DNA from: Ligula intestinalis
Lineage: Eukaryota > Platyhelminthes > Cestoda > Diphyllobothriidea > Diphyllobothriidae
Assembly (NCBI GenBank): GCA_036362985.1
Contig: JAYGXS010000003.1
Location: forward strand, 47,853,422-47,917,421
Direction of reading: 5' to 3'
Length of the DNA: 64,000 nt
Shown: positions 11,716 through 25,259 of the stretch, in pieces
How positions within the stretch are numbered: the first letter of the stretch is position 1
Layout: the number at the start of each line of letters is the position of its first letter
The notes under the pieces: generated by a model
What the model was told of the DNA's origin: nothing
The model's database searches: none
The model's input: the letters and a program-made list of their open reading frames with translations, nothing else
Translations under genes and position numbers: made by a program

Positions 11716-11727
11716 GGACCAACTAGT
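11716..11727 (+). repeat. Right copy of 12-bp direct repeat, probable target-site duplication
   Basis: Identical to 8178-8189. It lies about 110 bases outside the LINE start codon, at the element's 5' end. Confidence 0.6.
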
Positions 11728-14589
11728 TGTTTGAGTCGGTGTTCTTCGTCCCGCAGTTGATTAACAAAGTAAATGCCATCCCACCTCTTTAAATGCAGTG
11801 CAGATAATTTGCATGAAACATTTTATTAGTCACTCGAGTCACAGTGTCGAAAAATTGTCAACCAAGAGAGCAACAAACGTGATGAGATCAAGACTTTTAG
11901 GATCAACAGAAAACCATCACAGTATCTACGAACTCCAGCAATGAAACTGGATGAAGATGATAACAGTATTAGGCATGTAAGTGCATGCCAATAACGTGCC
12001 AGCAAAACTGCACTTCTTATGTCCGCATTACTCTTATAAGGCAAATAATAACTCTTTTTCGGGGATCGCATCTTCCTCCAAGCACTATTTGTAAAGCCAA
12101 AGTTAATATACAAGTTTATTTGACGTAGTTGAAATACGGGCTCTATATTGATGTGACTCTATTTCTGATTGCATTTTAGCTCTGTGAAGGATCCTTTTAG
12201 GCTTAGCCATTACTTTGAGGCACAAGAAAACGTTTTGTACTTTTTTAATGATCTACCTTGACATTGAAAAGACTTCACTTGTCTGTTTGTCACCCACTGC
12301 AATGAATAATACGACAGTCTTATCAACATTTGCCACCAGATGTTACAGAGCACATGAAACAACATTCTTGCGACAGCAGTCTTGCAGGACTTTACTCGTA
12401 TTTTAATAATTCACTCTTTCTCTCAAAATTGTGCCACGACTACCACTGCACTAACAGTTTTTGCTTTATTTTCATCTTCAATAAGTGAGGACAGAAAAAA
12501 GCTTCAAATTGAAAGCTTTTTTGTTTTTGCCCAGTGGATCAAGGTTTTACGGTCTGTCTACTGCGATCGGTGATATTAAGAGCCAAATTGGTACGGCTTG
12601 GCTCAGTTATTGGATGGACTACGGCCGGTACTTTGCAGTTTATAGTTACGGCTCAAGGCGTTCGCCGGTGGCCGGGGTGTCGAAATTAAGGAGACCGTCG
12701 GTCATCTGTCCCCCATTAAGGCCAGATTGGTTAATCATGGTAAAGCACAACATTCAAAAATTGTTTAGCTATAGCCTTAACTGTTTCAGGCAAACGTTGC
12801 AAGTTTGTAAACCCCAAGAACTTCCGGATGGCGTTCCTTTTTTTGTTTGCCAAAATACAAAAAGACTGCTCTATCAAGTGACTAATTTATCAAGCCTTTT
12901 TGGAGAACACTTGCTATGCAATGGATCACATTCTGTGTATTAGAACAAGCATATATGTTCACCTGCTTAATTTTATGTCTCTCAATTTATTCCTATGACA
13001 GCATATTGGAGGAGATTAGTAGAAAATCTTAAGCTTATCCAATGAATTATCGGGCCAATATATTTTTCTGTTGCAGGCAGAAAAATAATTTGAAACTTGG
13101 AATTTCTAGACAAATTTATTTGATGTAAAATTTACTGTATAACTTTATATGTAATCATGAAGGATTTGAATGCTTGGACTTGACACACAGTCTTAATTCT
13201 CTGTGAGAATAAACTTTAACTCTGGAATACATACTCAGCAGTTAACAGCTTTTGGCTAGGAACAAGAATAGGCGTGCCCTCCAAATGAATGTAGGTGACA
13301 TTGCACTAAATTTTACAGTGGGTGCATATTTCTGTGTCCTTATTCTATGCGCAGTACTTCATCTAAGTGAAACCTGTAAACATGCCGAAAAGTTGACCTT
13401 GATCAATATCTTAAATGTAGCTCTGCTCTCTCAAGAATTTAGTACAAACCCATTTGGATTAAGCGAGGGATCGTCTTCCCATCTCTCTGCTCTTTTTGCA
13501 TTTACTTTCTTTTGCAAAATTGAAAATGAGTACAATCAATAAAAACTCGTCATTTGTAAGCAGCTTAGACTTTATCAATTAATATGAGTAATACCTTTTA
13601 ATTTTAGTTATTCGGTACTAAAGCAATATATTTAAGCACATCTATGCATTCAAAATGACACCCAAAGCAACATTGTTCAGACGCCAGTTTACTTTAATAA
13701 AAATTCGTCACTTATAAGGAATTGACGGAAACTGGGATTTGGGTCGAGTGTCTTTTACATGGAGAGCAAATTTGAACCATTTGCAATTGGCTTTATCATT
13801 AGAGGTGAAATTACCATTTATCATTCTTCAGGGATAACACCCGAAAATACTTCACCAAGCAAATACTATGAGCAACCTTGTTATGTTCATTAAAATGGTT
13901 TTTGCGAGGCGTACAGGGGAGTTGAGTAAGTAAGACTTGAAAATCCCCCGCTTTTCGGGGAAACCGTAGAGAGATCATCGATTACACATCTTCCATGAAA
14001 TCACAGCTCCTACCATCCTTCTACATTTTGTGTGTATCTTATCATGGCTTGCGTTGGAGTCCGGTTTCTGCTTAAACGTTACTTGATTTCCTGATTTGCT
14101 GGGTGTTTCATTATCTGAAAAGCAGATCCTGCTGCCCTGTGTCAAAATTCCATAGCCAAAGACATATATTTTGCCTTAATTTTATGACCTTAGACCAAAA
14201 AAACCTCTTAATCGATTGCACGATAGGTCTTTACTGATACTTATGCAAAAAGAAGGTATTTAAGATTATGACCACTGGTCTATATTGCTGTAGGTCTGTT
14301 GCAATTCTGTATTACAGACAGATTGTTATATCCATACAAAAGGATATTAACAAGGCCGAAGACGACGAGCCTGGCTTTTATTCGTTTAGGACCCATGGTC
14401 AGCCAAGGTCAAACCAACACCAAGAAGAGGTTAATCCGAGATCTGACAACAACCGGTGTGCCCGTTCTGTGGCTAGGTCTCTGAAATGTCATTTCCGTCT
14501 GATTTTGTATATTTCCATTCAGAGTCACCCAAAAACTAGCAACTGCATCCAATGACATAGCAATTTACTCAATCGTGTAATAACCTGAT
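11728..14589. other. No recognisable gene
   Basis: Short frames only. A GC-richer patch at 12600-12740 looks different in composition from its surroundings and could be a repeat remnant, but I cannot assign it. A small C4/G4 hairpin at about 13943-13962 has no context. Confidence 0.5.
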
Positions 14590-15070
14590 CTCACTTGTTG
14601 ATGAACGTTCGCCGACACCTAATGGAACTCACTTGTCCTGCCCCACCTTTGTCTTGGCCTCATTTCTCGGTCCCTGACCGTAGCTATAAAAGCAAGTACT
14701 AAAGACATAAAGTTTTGCCAGCAAAGACAGGGGAAAGTGGAATGGTCATTTCTGGCTTATTAGCCGTCGTCATTAGTCATACCCGGCCCTTAGAAGTGCA
14801 CCACTCGAGGCTCGAACTAGGTACCATTTTTGATTAAAGTCTAACGCCATAATAATCCAGCCGCAAGCTCATTGTCATACCAGTTTAGGTCAGGAGATAT
14901 TGACACTTGTTGAGGAACGTTCACTAATCGCTAACGGAACTTACTTACCCCGCAACGCCTTTGCCTTGGGCCTTATTTCTCGGGGCCTTACAGCAACTAT
15001 AGCAGCGAGTAGTATAGGGAAATAGTCTTGCCGGCAAAGATAGGAGAAACCGGAATGGCAAACCTTATTC
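14590..15070 (-). repeat. tRNA-derived SINE-like repeat, one full and one partial tandem unit
   Basis: Unit 1 starts near 14600 and unit 2 near 14912, a period of about 311 bases; both open with the same (A/G)GAACGTTC block and run in parallel to a GCCGGCAAAGA-type block. Between them, read on the minus strand, is a tRNA-like head with a B-box-like GTTCGAGC at about 14812-14819. The same family appears at 18.4, 22.0, 46.9 and 62.6 kb. tRNA-headed SINEs are common in flatworms; the family name is unknown to me. Confidence 0.55.
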
Positions 15071-18000
15071 AAAAATTCAAGAGGTCATCCGGGATAAGAC
15101 TTTTACGTAATGCTGAAGGTGGACCCATCAACCTCGGCATTTCAGCTTCCCTCTACTGTTGTAATTAATACCAATGGATAGCTCTTATACTATGCAACCG
15201 CCTGCAAAGGCTCTCGTCTGCGGTTAATAAACAAGTCGAAATCACTTTTTATTTCAAACGGTAAGTAGAACCAATCGCAGAACTATACTTTTATGTGAAT
15301 TTAAATGGCTAACTTATCTTGGTCAAACAAAAGAATAGATGAAGGTTTCCTGGGCATAAGACCATAGCGTTCGGCAGTGCATCTATAATTTAAATTCTCA
15401 GGTGTCATTATTCAGGAATACCAAAATGGTTCAGCGAAATAAACTGAAGGCCTGTTTGGTTTGCCCTTGGATAACCGGATAATCAGAGACATTTCGTTCA
15501 CTTAGTGTCAATATTTACATATTATATTGCCGAAACAATCGTATTGAAGTAGCCTCGGTCAACGAATCTATCTTGATCGCTAATTACCAGAAGCTGCCCA
15601 ACATCTCCCAAGTAAACCAATTATTTTTCAGCATTTTAATTCTCAAGAGCGATCTTGTGCACCTGTATACACTGATTTGGAGTAAAAAAGTTGTACTTAA
15701 CACTGGTATGGATTATTCCCAGGGCGATTCGTATAAAGTCGAAGGGCATAAGTGCACGCGAAGGCATTTGTTGCGTAGCTTAGGGTATGTCCCTTAATAA
15801 AACGCCACAAAAGTAAAGTGCAGCTATTTAAACAACTTTAGCACTTGAAATCTCAGTCCCCATTTAAAGAGACGTGTTAGGAAATATTTTGTCATTTCAC
15901 ATAAAAACTAATATAAAAGGTAAGAAATTACCATGGAGAACGTTCTTAAATGGTTTGATTCTCTGTCTGACAACGAAAATTTCGAAAATCTAAAATAGTC
16001 AACCCCTGGGTATTCTCACTTTCTCCATTTTGCTATGTATTTTAGCATGTTTTTGTTACGATGATTGCTGTTTCTCAAAACCTTCTGCATTTACTATTGC
16101 AACACTGTCACAGAACGATTCATAATTTTGGTACTGGCACTACGGAATACAGGGGACAACTTCATCATTGAGTTATAAGGGTACCCTACTTTTACCTTTT
16201 AAGCAACCCGACTTTCATTTTCTTTCGTCGAATCCCACCAATAGAAGGTCGGCTTTTCCTTTTCGTTAAATTCCACCAATAAAAGAGTAAGATTCCTTCA
16301 ATTGGCACCAGTATCCTCCGTAACACGAGTTTATATTGAATGAATTTTATTTTTTCAGTATATTAAAATGTATATAATTTAATATTTATTGGTCACTTCC
16401 ACCACCATTAAATATTCATTTACGCTCATAACCAAAATCTAATCGTCTGAACATAAACTACGTTATGCCGTTGGGCGGAGGTTTAATATATTTAGAGGGC
16501 CCTATAAGTCAGTTTTGTCTTTTAAACAAATAGAAACCGAGAATGACGTAAGCTCTTTTCAAACGGCTTTCGCACGTTTCAGCACTGTAGCAGATCGCAC
16601 GCCATAACTTTGCTTTGGAAATAATACACTAGAATAAAATATGAGACCAAATAGTCACCCATTAGGTTCCGCTAAGCGGCGACATGTACTCCGTTGACGA
16701 AGGCGGAGTCTTTCAAATTTATTCTTATCTGAAAAATGAAAATTATTTAAAGCTGAGTGCAAATGCGAGACAAGTATAGTCGGGCTGTTTGTGTGAGGGA
16801 TAATGTCAATCGCCTGCAAGCATTCCTTAGTGTCAGAAGGCAGTGACAATCACTGATCTGTCAGGCTATGCAGTCGTTTCGATGTCAGTGCCCTTTTTGA
16901 AAGTGCTGTGGACAGGGACATGCATTTCAACCCCCACTCCCGACGAGCAATCCCAAGTTCCCGCTGTCTGCGCGCACACCTAGGCTAATAACGGCGCTTA
17001 CTGGGCAAATTTTCTATAGCTTGTGCGGCTGGCTGCATTGGCGGCTGATTGGTAGGCTGGCAGCCAGACGATCAGACATTCGATCAATGGCAGGAAGCTT
17101 AAGTTTGATTGGCGCCATGTGCTGTCGAGTTATTCGCGTCTACTGACTCGCAAAAGCAAGACGAAATTCGGCCGGTGTTTTTACCGGCCCATCTGAGTGG
17201 AGCTAGTTTGCTCTGAAAAATCCTCGTTGTAGTCAAGTCACTGCAACCTTCAGTACGCGAATTTCTCCAAGGAATGCGCCAAAGGTGTAACTAGGGTAAT
17301 TTTTTGTCATTTACATAAAGATGTATACCAATTTTTGACTTTACACCTTCACTTCCGTTTTTTGAATACAAAGCAATTTAGCGTTCCTGATTCCGATGAG
17401 CCTTCTCCAGTTTTGTATTATTAATAAAAACCAACTCTTGATCTGCCATTCTAAGATGTATGGTGGTCAATAGTCGTATCTTATTCGTCTTTTTTAAGCA
17501 CTAATAAAATAATTGTGCTAAATTCTAAATTATAAATACCGTTGGATAGGAGATTAGATGTAAAATAAATATACCTTAGCTCTCATTTTTAGTCATTCGA
17601 AATCAAGAATGCTGTAACTTATTTGCTCCATGAGGTTTATCTCTCTTCTACAAATTCATATTGACACAAATGAAGAACAAAACAGATTACAGAACACACT
17701 TTAAATCAAACAGCGAACACCAAATTCAGAGTAATTATAGAGCCAAATGAATCATACCTGCCAGCCTTGCATTTAATAAAAAACGAGGAGATACTGATTG
17801 GCAGATGCGAGTTTGGCAGCCCGCCCATTCGGAAAATTGACGCATATTTAGGGTCGGCGGCTCAGTGCTGTCCCTAGATAATTTTCCTAGTTCCACTGGC
17901 TTTGGAAACAAGGATTGTTCTTACGCAATAAATAACTTTGACTATCTCAGGCGTTTTATGCATTTTCGTAAAATGCTTAGTAGGAAATATAAGTTGAGGC

Positions 18001-18364
18001 AAAAGGTGGAAGACTGAAGTCACTGCCCTGTTACAGAAAGGATTATCTTCTTGTAAAATATTGCACCGAGACCGAAAGTCAGATTCGTGCGCTATAATTA
18101 AAAGATGTTCTGTAATTCTGCAAGAGAAAACCGTTTCGCAGGTCTTTACGTTGATCAGAAATCCAATGTGGGTATTCAGAGCACGTGAACTTGTTCAAGT
18201 AAATTTCCGTCATCAAAACCGCATACACTGTTAGCTATGGAGGCCATTGGGTAATCAGAAGTAGGATATTTGACAATATTTGGCAGGGGCCAAATGGACT
18301 CAAAGCCACGGATTCTCTTCCCACATCAATCATGTTACTCAATCTGCGTATAAAATGTCTGATA
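15071..18364. other. No recognisable gene
   Basis: Mostly AT-rich. A GC-richer block at about 16840-17260 has no long open frame and contains a perfect 7-bp hairpin (stems 17170-17176 and 17183-17189 with a 6-base loop). I cannot assign a function. Confidence 0.5.
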
Positions 18365-18490
18365 CCTGTAATGAACTTCCACCGACCGCTAAACGGAACT
18401 CACTTGCCCCGCTATGACTTTGGTCTCATTTCTTGGGCTTTGAACGCAGCCATAGTGACTAGTAGTCTTATGCAGATGGTATTGCCATTT
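18365..18490 (-). repeat. Partial copy of the tRNA-derived SINE-like repeat
   Basis: Aligns with the opening part of the units at 14600 and 47260: TGAAC, then ACCGCTAAACGGAACTCACTTG, then a TCATTTCT block in the same order. The tRNA-like head is missing. Confidence 0.5.
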
Positions 18491-21400
18491 TAATGGGTAT
18501 CCTAGACTCTCTTGTTTTTGCCGACAATACTATCTGTCTAAACTTTCAGATTTTAAATGAAATATTTATTTATCAATGGACATCGATTAATGACGAATTC
18601 AATTTCAAACGTAAGATCTATCACTTGTTAGCGCACATTCATTCGTTTAAGCAGTCAACCTTGGTTAATGGTCGTCCAGGTAAATAATTTCTGCTAAAAA
18701 TGTTGAGCACTACAGCGCCCCTGTATAAGTCCGACAGAGGATGAGGCATTCAATCCTATTTTTCTCTTAATAAACGTAACACGAATCAAACAATGAACCC
18801 TGTAAGGGGTTCATAACTCTACTGAACTCCATAACTCATAGAAAATCGAAATCTGAATCCAAACTAAGTGCAGAACATGTATTTTTTCGATTCTCCTATG
18901 CACAGGATTCGTAAGAGAGTATCGAAAGCACTTTCCCGTCAATCAACCTGTGATATCAATTGTTTGGGAGAGCTGAAACTGAACTTTTTCGAATAGCTCC
19001 AGGATTCTTTAAAGGCGTACCAAAAATATGAGGGATTATTTTCTGTACGTAACTAGGTTGATATTGCTGTCCTCTCTCGCTAACTATGTTAAGCAGACGC
19101 TCTTTCTTCCCCGTTGTACATATAGCGTCCCTGCGGAATCCTCGCAGTAGACAGAGTGATTGCTTTATAAGTGCCCCGGGTGATTTTGTCTTGACAAGCT
19201 GCAAAGAGCAAGGCACTGGCATCAACTTCTGTTTTCTGTCAGAGAAATGATCTGTAAAAAACAGTTATGATGATAGGAAATCTATGCGTAGGAACGTCTA
19301 AGCCAGGCAAGTAGTTATACTGGGGTTTGCTCGGTTCAAAAATTGCCAAAGGCCATTTGAAATTGAGCCACTTCGGGGCCGCCTCTCAACGTTCAGAACA
19401 GGCATAAACGTTCAAATGTGCACCAGCCTATCATGCTTGATTTCTGTAAAACAATCTGCCAAGTAGAAGAAATAATAGAAATGTCCTATAGCTCCTGCAA
19501 GGAATCCATACTGAGGAATCGAAGATAAGACTCAGTAAAATTTGTTCCAGGACTGGTTTGTGCTGACCAGAGAAATAACTGTCACTGTGTGTGCCGGGCA
19601 TTGAAAGACTAGATAGAAAGAACAAATCGACACTGATTTCTCTGTTGAAAATCATCACAGCGGGCGGATGAACGCTGTTGTTACTGCTATAATCGTGAAA
19701 TAAAAAGTAAGTCTAGCGTGTGTAAGGCAGCTTCCTTGACCAGACAAGAAAACACAGCACGTGAAATCAAAGTTGAAGTACCAAATTGTTTTTTTCGACA
19801 TACAATGAGTCGCTCATGTTAATTTTTTCCTCTTGACACAACAAAACAAAAACCAACAACTAAAAATACTACCTGAAAAGGCTGAAGCGATAATGTAAGT
19901 TACAAAAAAATGCTCAAAATTATGACGATCGAAGAACTGGCTGCTTAATCCTGACAACCCACCTACTCATAGTGCGTTAAAAATCAACTTTATTTAAAAA
20001 CAAAGTTCTTGAAACAAATTATTCACCTCTCTACGCACCTGACTTTGCCCTCCACGTCTTCTTTTTATTTCCAATAATGGCAAAAAACCTAAAACGGAGA
20101 CCAGTTTCAGAAAGTAAAAGAGGTTGAGGAAAACATCGCAAAGAGCACAACGTAAAAAATAAAGAAGGACAGAAGAGTAGTGGACAATTCTTTCGGATAT
20201 CTGCATTCCATCTTACTGACAGTAATTTGAAGAGGATTAGTGGTTATAAGATATACTATTAAACTTATAAAATGTAAGTAAATAATTCCTATTTTATTCG
20301 GACATGCCCTCGTAGGTATTCTTCCTGTCCATTCTTACAGTCGACTATCACGCAATACCAAAGCCGGACCCAAGCACATACCTCTGGTTGAACAGGCTTG
20401 TAGCTTACCCCTATCTCAGCCGGGAGAACGTCTCAATAAGCCAAAAATGTGGTCTACACTGACTCATGGATTACGTTGGGCAGAGTGTAGTTTGTCTGTG
20501 TGGGCCTCTAAATATTGCCACATGAGCGTGTTACACATGTGGGCGGAGCCTTCCATGTCGTAGCAGGCAGTAGGGCAACTTGATCACCAGTCGACTACAG
20601 ACTTCGTACACTACAATAATGCATCACAAAGGGAAGGAAAATTAAAGCCGATCTTTATGTGTTCTTGGGTATACTGATAGTAATTTTTGACAAACCTGAA
20701 CGCCATGAAAGACAGAGAGTAATAATAAACAGGAAAATGAACGCATTGATCAGAAAATATCAGATCAACGTTGCCATATTTCTTCGTCTAGCCTATTTAT
20801 TGTCAAGATACTGGCGAACAGGAAACGGCAGTTATCATCGAGATACTGGAAGACAATATATGGATTGTGCGAAAGTAAAATGATAGAATGGGGATAGTCA
20901 ACGTAGATTGAATAAACGCATAAACGTAGTCTGAGAGATTATTTCAGCAATGAAGGGGTTAGAACTAAGCAAGTCTACGGAAATATCCGCAGGCGATGTG
21001 GTCGGCGGACTGTTAATAATAATATTCAAAGAACAGTTGCGCTGTTCGTCGACCGACGTTTAGACAAGCAGTCTGGTGAAGGGTTATCTCGCATAATGAA
21101 CGCCCAGACTAATGCTTAAGAAAGGAACCATGAGGTGCTTTTGTTTCAGCCATATGACGGACCTTGTTGCAAAATGTGGAAATCATTTTAAAACTCTGTC
21201 TTCAACTCAGCAGCTTTGAAGTTCGCAGATTTACTAATTGTCTCTATTTCTTGACACCTGAATCACCGAAAAATGAAAATGCATTTGCCTTGAAAGCATG
21301 AATAGGCCTAAGTGTAATATACTGTCAGAGGATACCGGTGTATGTGATTCGAAAAGCCAAAAAGATTGGAACATAACTATTATCTTGAAAGAGAGTGAAT

Positions 21401-22024
21401 GTGTGTGCAGGCTACCTTGGTCAGATGTGGTTTGCAACTTTGATATTGCCAAGGGGATTCAGATTTCAGTGACAATGGACAGCATATCTTGCTACGGCGA
21501 GGAATGAAAACGTCTTCCTTCGCTCTACTTCCTCGATCTTGGGTTGCAGATGCAAAATGAAAGTTCCCTTTTCCATTCGAGAAACAGGTTAGAGCGGATA
21601 AAGTGCCTCTAATTTAATTTCAAGCATAATCGGTCACTTACAATGGGTAAGGATTAGTACGTCGGTCTTCAGAGCGTTTGACTCTTGAAATTACTTTATT
21701 GCAAGTCCTCGTGAGTGAAAGCTGAAACATGTCTTGCAAAGCTACAGGAATTAACCCAATGAAACGGTTTCGAAGGTCAACGTTTGTCAGATAAATAGCC
21801 CCTTAAACAGGTACTGATAAATTTCTTTTCCACAGTTTACCTCAAGAGGACTCCTAAGCAATCACAGAGTTGGCTCTTGTGGTTGGACTTAATAGTGTTA
21901 ATTTTTAAATTGACAAGATATACTCCTACCTTTCCTTACTTCATTGTTTCCCTTTTGTAGAACTTGGTGAGAAACTTTATAGAAGGAAATATTTGCATAG
22001 TTAAGTAAATAATCATTACACTCG
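18491..22024. other. No recognisable gene
   Basis: Only short frames. A GC-richer, probably repeat-derived patch lies at about 20290-20600 and includes a CCACATG/CATGTGG hairpin near 20519-20546. Confidence 0.5.
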
Positions 22025-22400
22025 TTGACAAGTGCTCGCCGAGTGCTTACAAAACTCCCTTGTTCCATTCCGCCTTTGCCGTTGACCTCATTTCTCTATC
22101 TGCCTATAATACTCGCTGATACAACTGCTGTTAGGATCCGCGAAATGAGTTCCAACGTAGGGGGGACGGGACAATGGGGTTCTGTCAGCTCTCAGCAAAT
22201 GTTCATCGACAAGTGTTAATATCTTTTGCCTTAAACCGGCAAAACTTCGACCTCGAGGCTCAATTTTTAGTGCGCTAGATTTAAAGTTTGAGCTTCGAGT
22301 GCTTCACCACTTGTGTCCGACGAAGACTGGCAGACGACGGCTTGCAAGCCAGAAATGACCATTCCAGTCCCCTTGTCTTTGCCTGCAATACTGTCCGCAA
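22025..22400. repeat. Composite of two oppositely oriented pieces of the tRNA-derived SINE-like repeat
   Basis: The first 110 bases run in the same orientation as the units at 14.6 kb. The part from about 22240 to 22400 runs the other way and includes GGCTTGCAAGCCAGAAATGA, matching the reverse complement of the 14.7 and 47.1 kb copies. It is an inverted, rearranged pair. Confidence 0.5.
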
Positions 22401-24489
22401 ATATTTGTTGTTTGATTTTATTCTATCTTGCGGTTGTGTGGACAATCTTTTTGACTGCCTGTGTAAAACTTTTAAGCTTAATCTTATTCTACTTTATTTT
22501 ACTTTTGTATGTCACTACTTCTGTGGTGAGTTTCAGGGAAGACATGCCTACGCAAGTCTCCCGCGGTGCTAATCAGAAAAGAGTAATGGGTGGGTGTTAG
22601 CTGGCTTACATTCTGATGGAGCGCGGCAGCAAAATGAAAAAATACAAATAACATGTAAGTCAAGATAAAACCATACAATAAGGTTACTTTAAATTTGGCT
22701 CAATGTTTTAGGGAGTGCTTGCTTTAAAAGTGAGCATGAGGTGCCTGTATCTAAAGTTGACATATCTTGTTCATTCTAAGAGTACATAGAGTGGGAAATC
22801 TTTCAAGGCACATTTTTCAAGATAGTGCATTCTCCCACGCCATCAATGCCTTTTCTTAATGAGGACCAATTTCATGGTTCAACGCGTCAAGCGCTCTGAA
22901 CCGCGTAGAACGTAGTTCCACCTAACAGCTGTCTGGAGGTTCTGGTGATGTGTTGATTTAAATAAGTCATAGGGATAATTCTGGCTGGTAAGGTCTGAAG
23001 ATACGTACTGACGAAAGAGAAGTACGTTGCGGTGTTGGCTATGAACTAACAAATAATAAAAAGCGCAGGTTAAGAAGTTAAAGATGCGTCTTCTACAAGC
23101 ATAGGAGTCCCAAGCTCTCTACTTTGGCTGCTGATGTCTGCTATGGCACACCATGCCCATCAAAACAACACTGTACCTTGTGACCGTTCTCTCCGAAATG
23201 CAGACCGAAGTATAAGTCCCAACCTGTTTCTATTGAACAGGTAAGATCCATATTCATAACAAATCAAGTAAAAGTTTAGCAGTTTTCTATGGCAGCAAGT
23301 AGTTCAAAGTATATTGCGGTTAAGACGATGGCAACTCCTCCGCAGAACTTATCAGGTTTCTTCACTGAGGTAAAGCTATTGTATACGGTTTAAGAATAAG
23401 GTGTTCGGCAAAGGCAGTCTTGAGGCTTTAGTCTATTTCTTGAATACATTTGAGACTTTAATTGGGATTTGGCTTTGTTGTTGGTTTGCGCTTTCACTCT
23501 TTTGTTTAACTTAGGCATTTCTGGAACCTGTCTTGATAGTTTCAAGAGAAGGTGAATACAAGCATCGCAAACCGGATATTTTAAACTGCTGTCGTATAAA
23601 GTACACCTCCAGCTATTTCGTACTATAAATTATTTTGCTTGGAATAGTTTTGGGCATAGATCGCATATTTTGCCACGCCCAGCCTTTAGTCCCATAAAAT
23701 ACCTGTCACATGCGTAGGCTTACTTCAACATCTTCCCGTTCGCTCATTCCCCGTAGCACCTCCCCCAATTGTTCACACTTCAGTAAGGCTTGCTATTTGG
23801 GTTACGCCTAAATAAAACGTTTCAGGAGTTTTTATCGTTTTCTTTCTGAGCCCACTTTTTTTTAAAGACACCTAATCGGGAAGTCATGGATATTATATTT
23901 GGTACAGAGATGGGTGAACCGCCGGTGAATGTGAAAATAAGCATAATGAATTACGTGCACAATGAGGACTTCTGCGTGCATTGTCTCTGTTCTTACACTT
24001 TAGCGCCGTTTTGAGAGGGCGTGTAGATTTTTATATCTAACGAAAGTTATTGTTTATTTATCTTGCCAAATCCTGTCCTTTGGACGCTTGAAACTAGAAA
24101 TTTAATATTATGAGCCTCACCATTGTTCAACTAGTTGAAATATTGCAAAAATGGAAGCGGCAACACTCCCGATCAGGAACTCTAGCCGAGGAATGGAAGA
24201 CGGCTTGCGCTAAATACCGGGAGATAACTATGTTCTGGGTTTCTAGTGCTAACATCAAGTCTGAACCAGAAATAAGCTCTAAATCTAACCCCCAAGCTTA
24301 AGGCGGAGCTCCTCAAAATTAAGTTATTGGACAACGTGTTTCAAGGGGAATTTCTTTTCCCATGGCGGTGATGATCAGTTATGCGTTCTTTAAGCTAGCC
24401 TCTAGTTCTATGACATCCTTATTCTTGTTGGGCAGACTTAACTTAATACCTCTTCCCTTTCACCCATTCACTCAGATCCTTTCTCGAGT
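22401..24489. other. No recognisable gene
   Basis: AT-rich sequence with unremarkable short frames. No splice-linked coding block or RNA gene is seen. Confidence 0.5.
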
Positions 24490-24670
24490 TTTATTAAGGT
24501 TAAGCTTTGAGGTGAGGGTATGGCTAAAGGTAAGGACTACAGTTAAGGCTTGGTGTTACGTCTAGGATTAGCGTTAGGGTTTGAGGTAGACTTGTGGGTT
24601 TGGTTTCATTTGTTTATGTTAGGTTTAGAGGCTAGTTTTAAGTTTGGTATTTGGGCTTATTGATTAAGCT
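24490..24670 (+). repeat. Degenerate GGTTAG-like low-complexity block
   Basis: Repeated, imperfect GGTTAAG, GGTTAGGG and GTTTGGG words on the plus strand resemble a decayed telomere-like hexamer repeat. Similar blocks occur at 52.24-52.36 and 53.98-54.09 kb. Confidence 0.45.
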
Positions 24671-25162
24671 TACGAACACGGGTGTTTAGATTCACTTATA
24701 TTCCACTTTTCAAATTGTATGCTGCATTATCATTTAAAAAAGACTAACGGAGAAACTGCACTTATTGTTGCTTCTTTGCTTACGGAACCAGTAAAACCCC
24801 TTCTAGTGCCTTTCCCGAAAAACGCGAGTGCTTTCTGTCTACCATGCCTATGAAACAACATGAAGGAAAGCGGTAGAGATCAGGTGGCTCCATCTGTCAT
24901 TTTTATTCCTCCAGAGAGCCCAGCTTGGTAATTGATATTTTAACAAAAATATGTCCATTATCTAGTAATCAACAGAATTCAGATTTGAACCCTGCACTAC
25001 TTAAAGTCAATGGTACTTTAAACTTAAGGCCGAATTCGTATTTTGCCCTAAACTGCCACCGAAATTGGAAAATCATTGTTAAAATTTTCATTCAAATTCT
25101 CACAATATTATTTAATTTATTTGAAAATATATAAAATACAACTCTCATATTATTATAGACCA
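24671..25162 (+). promoter_or_regulatory. Upstream region of the glutamate receptor gene with a splice acceptor four bases before the start codon
   Basis: The start codon at 25163 is preceded by a pyrimidine/AT tract ending in TATTATAG (AG at 25157-25158), then ACCA. This looks like a 3' splice site and leaves a four-base leader. Either a 5' UTR intron or spliced-leader trans-splicing, which flatworms use, would explain it. No TATA-type promoter can be defended in this AT-rich stretch. Confidence 0.45.
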
Positions 25163-25259
25163 ATGAAGCTAAATCCTGCAGGGGCTTGTTTTTATCTCCT
25201 ATGCGTTGGATCGCTGCTTTTTGTAAAGTCTGCTTCAAAGGAGCAAATACTTAATGTTG
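25163..25259 (+). CDS. Glutamate receptor exon 1: start and signal peptide (residues 1-32)
   Basis: Chosen start ATG 25163. A hydrophobic core at residues 8-22 followed by KSASKEQ fits a secretory signal peptide. Ends in phase 1 before GTAAGAAA. It is followed by a residue stretch that enters the first strand of the amino-terminal domain (NVGFII across the junction). Confidence 0.8.

Noticed and set aside
17170..17189. Perfect 7-bp GC hairpin with a T-rich loop
   Set aside because: It looks like a terminator, but no gene ends nearby and that mechanism does not apply to this kind of genome.
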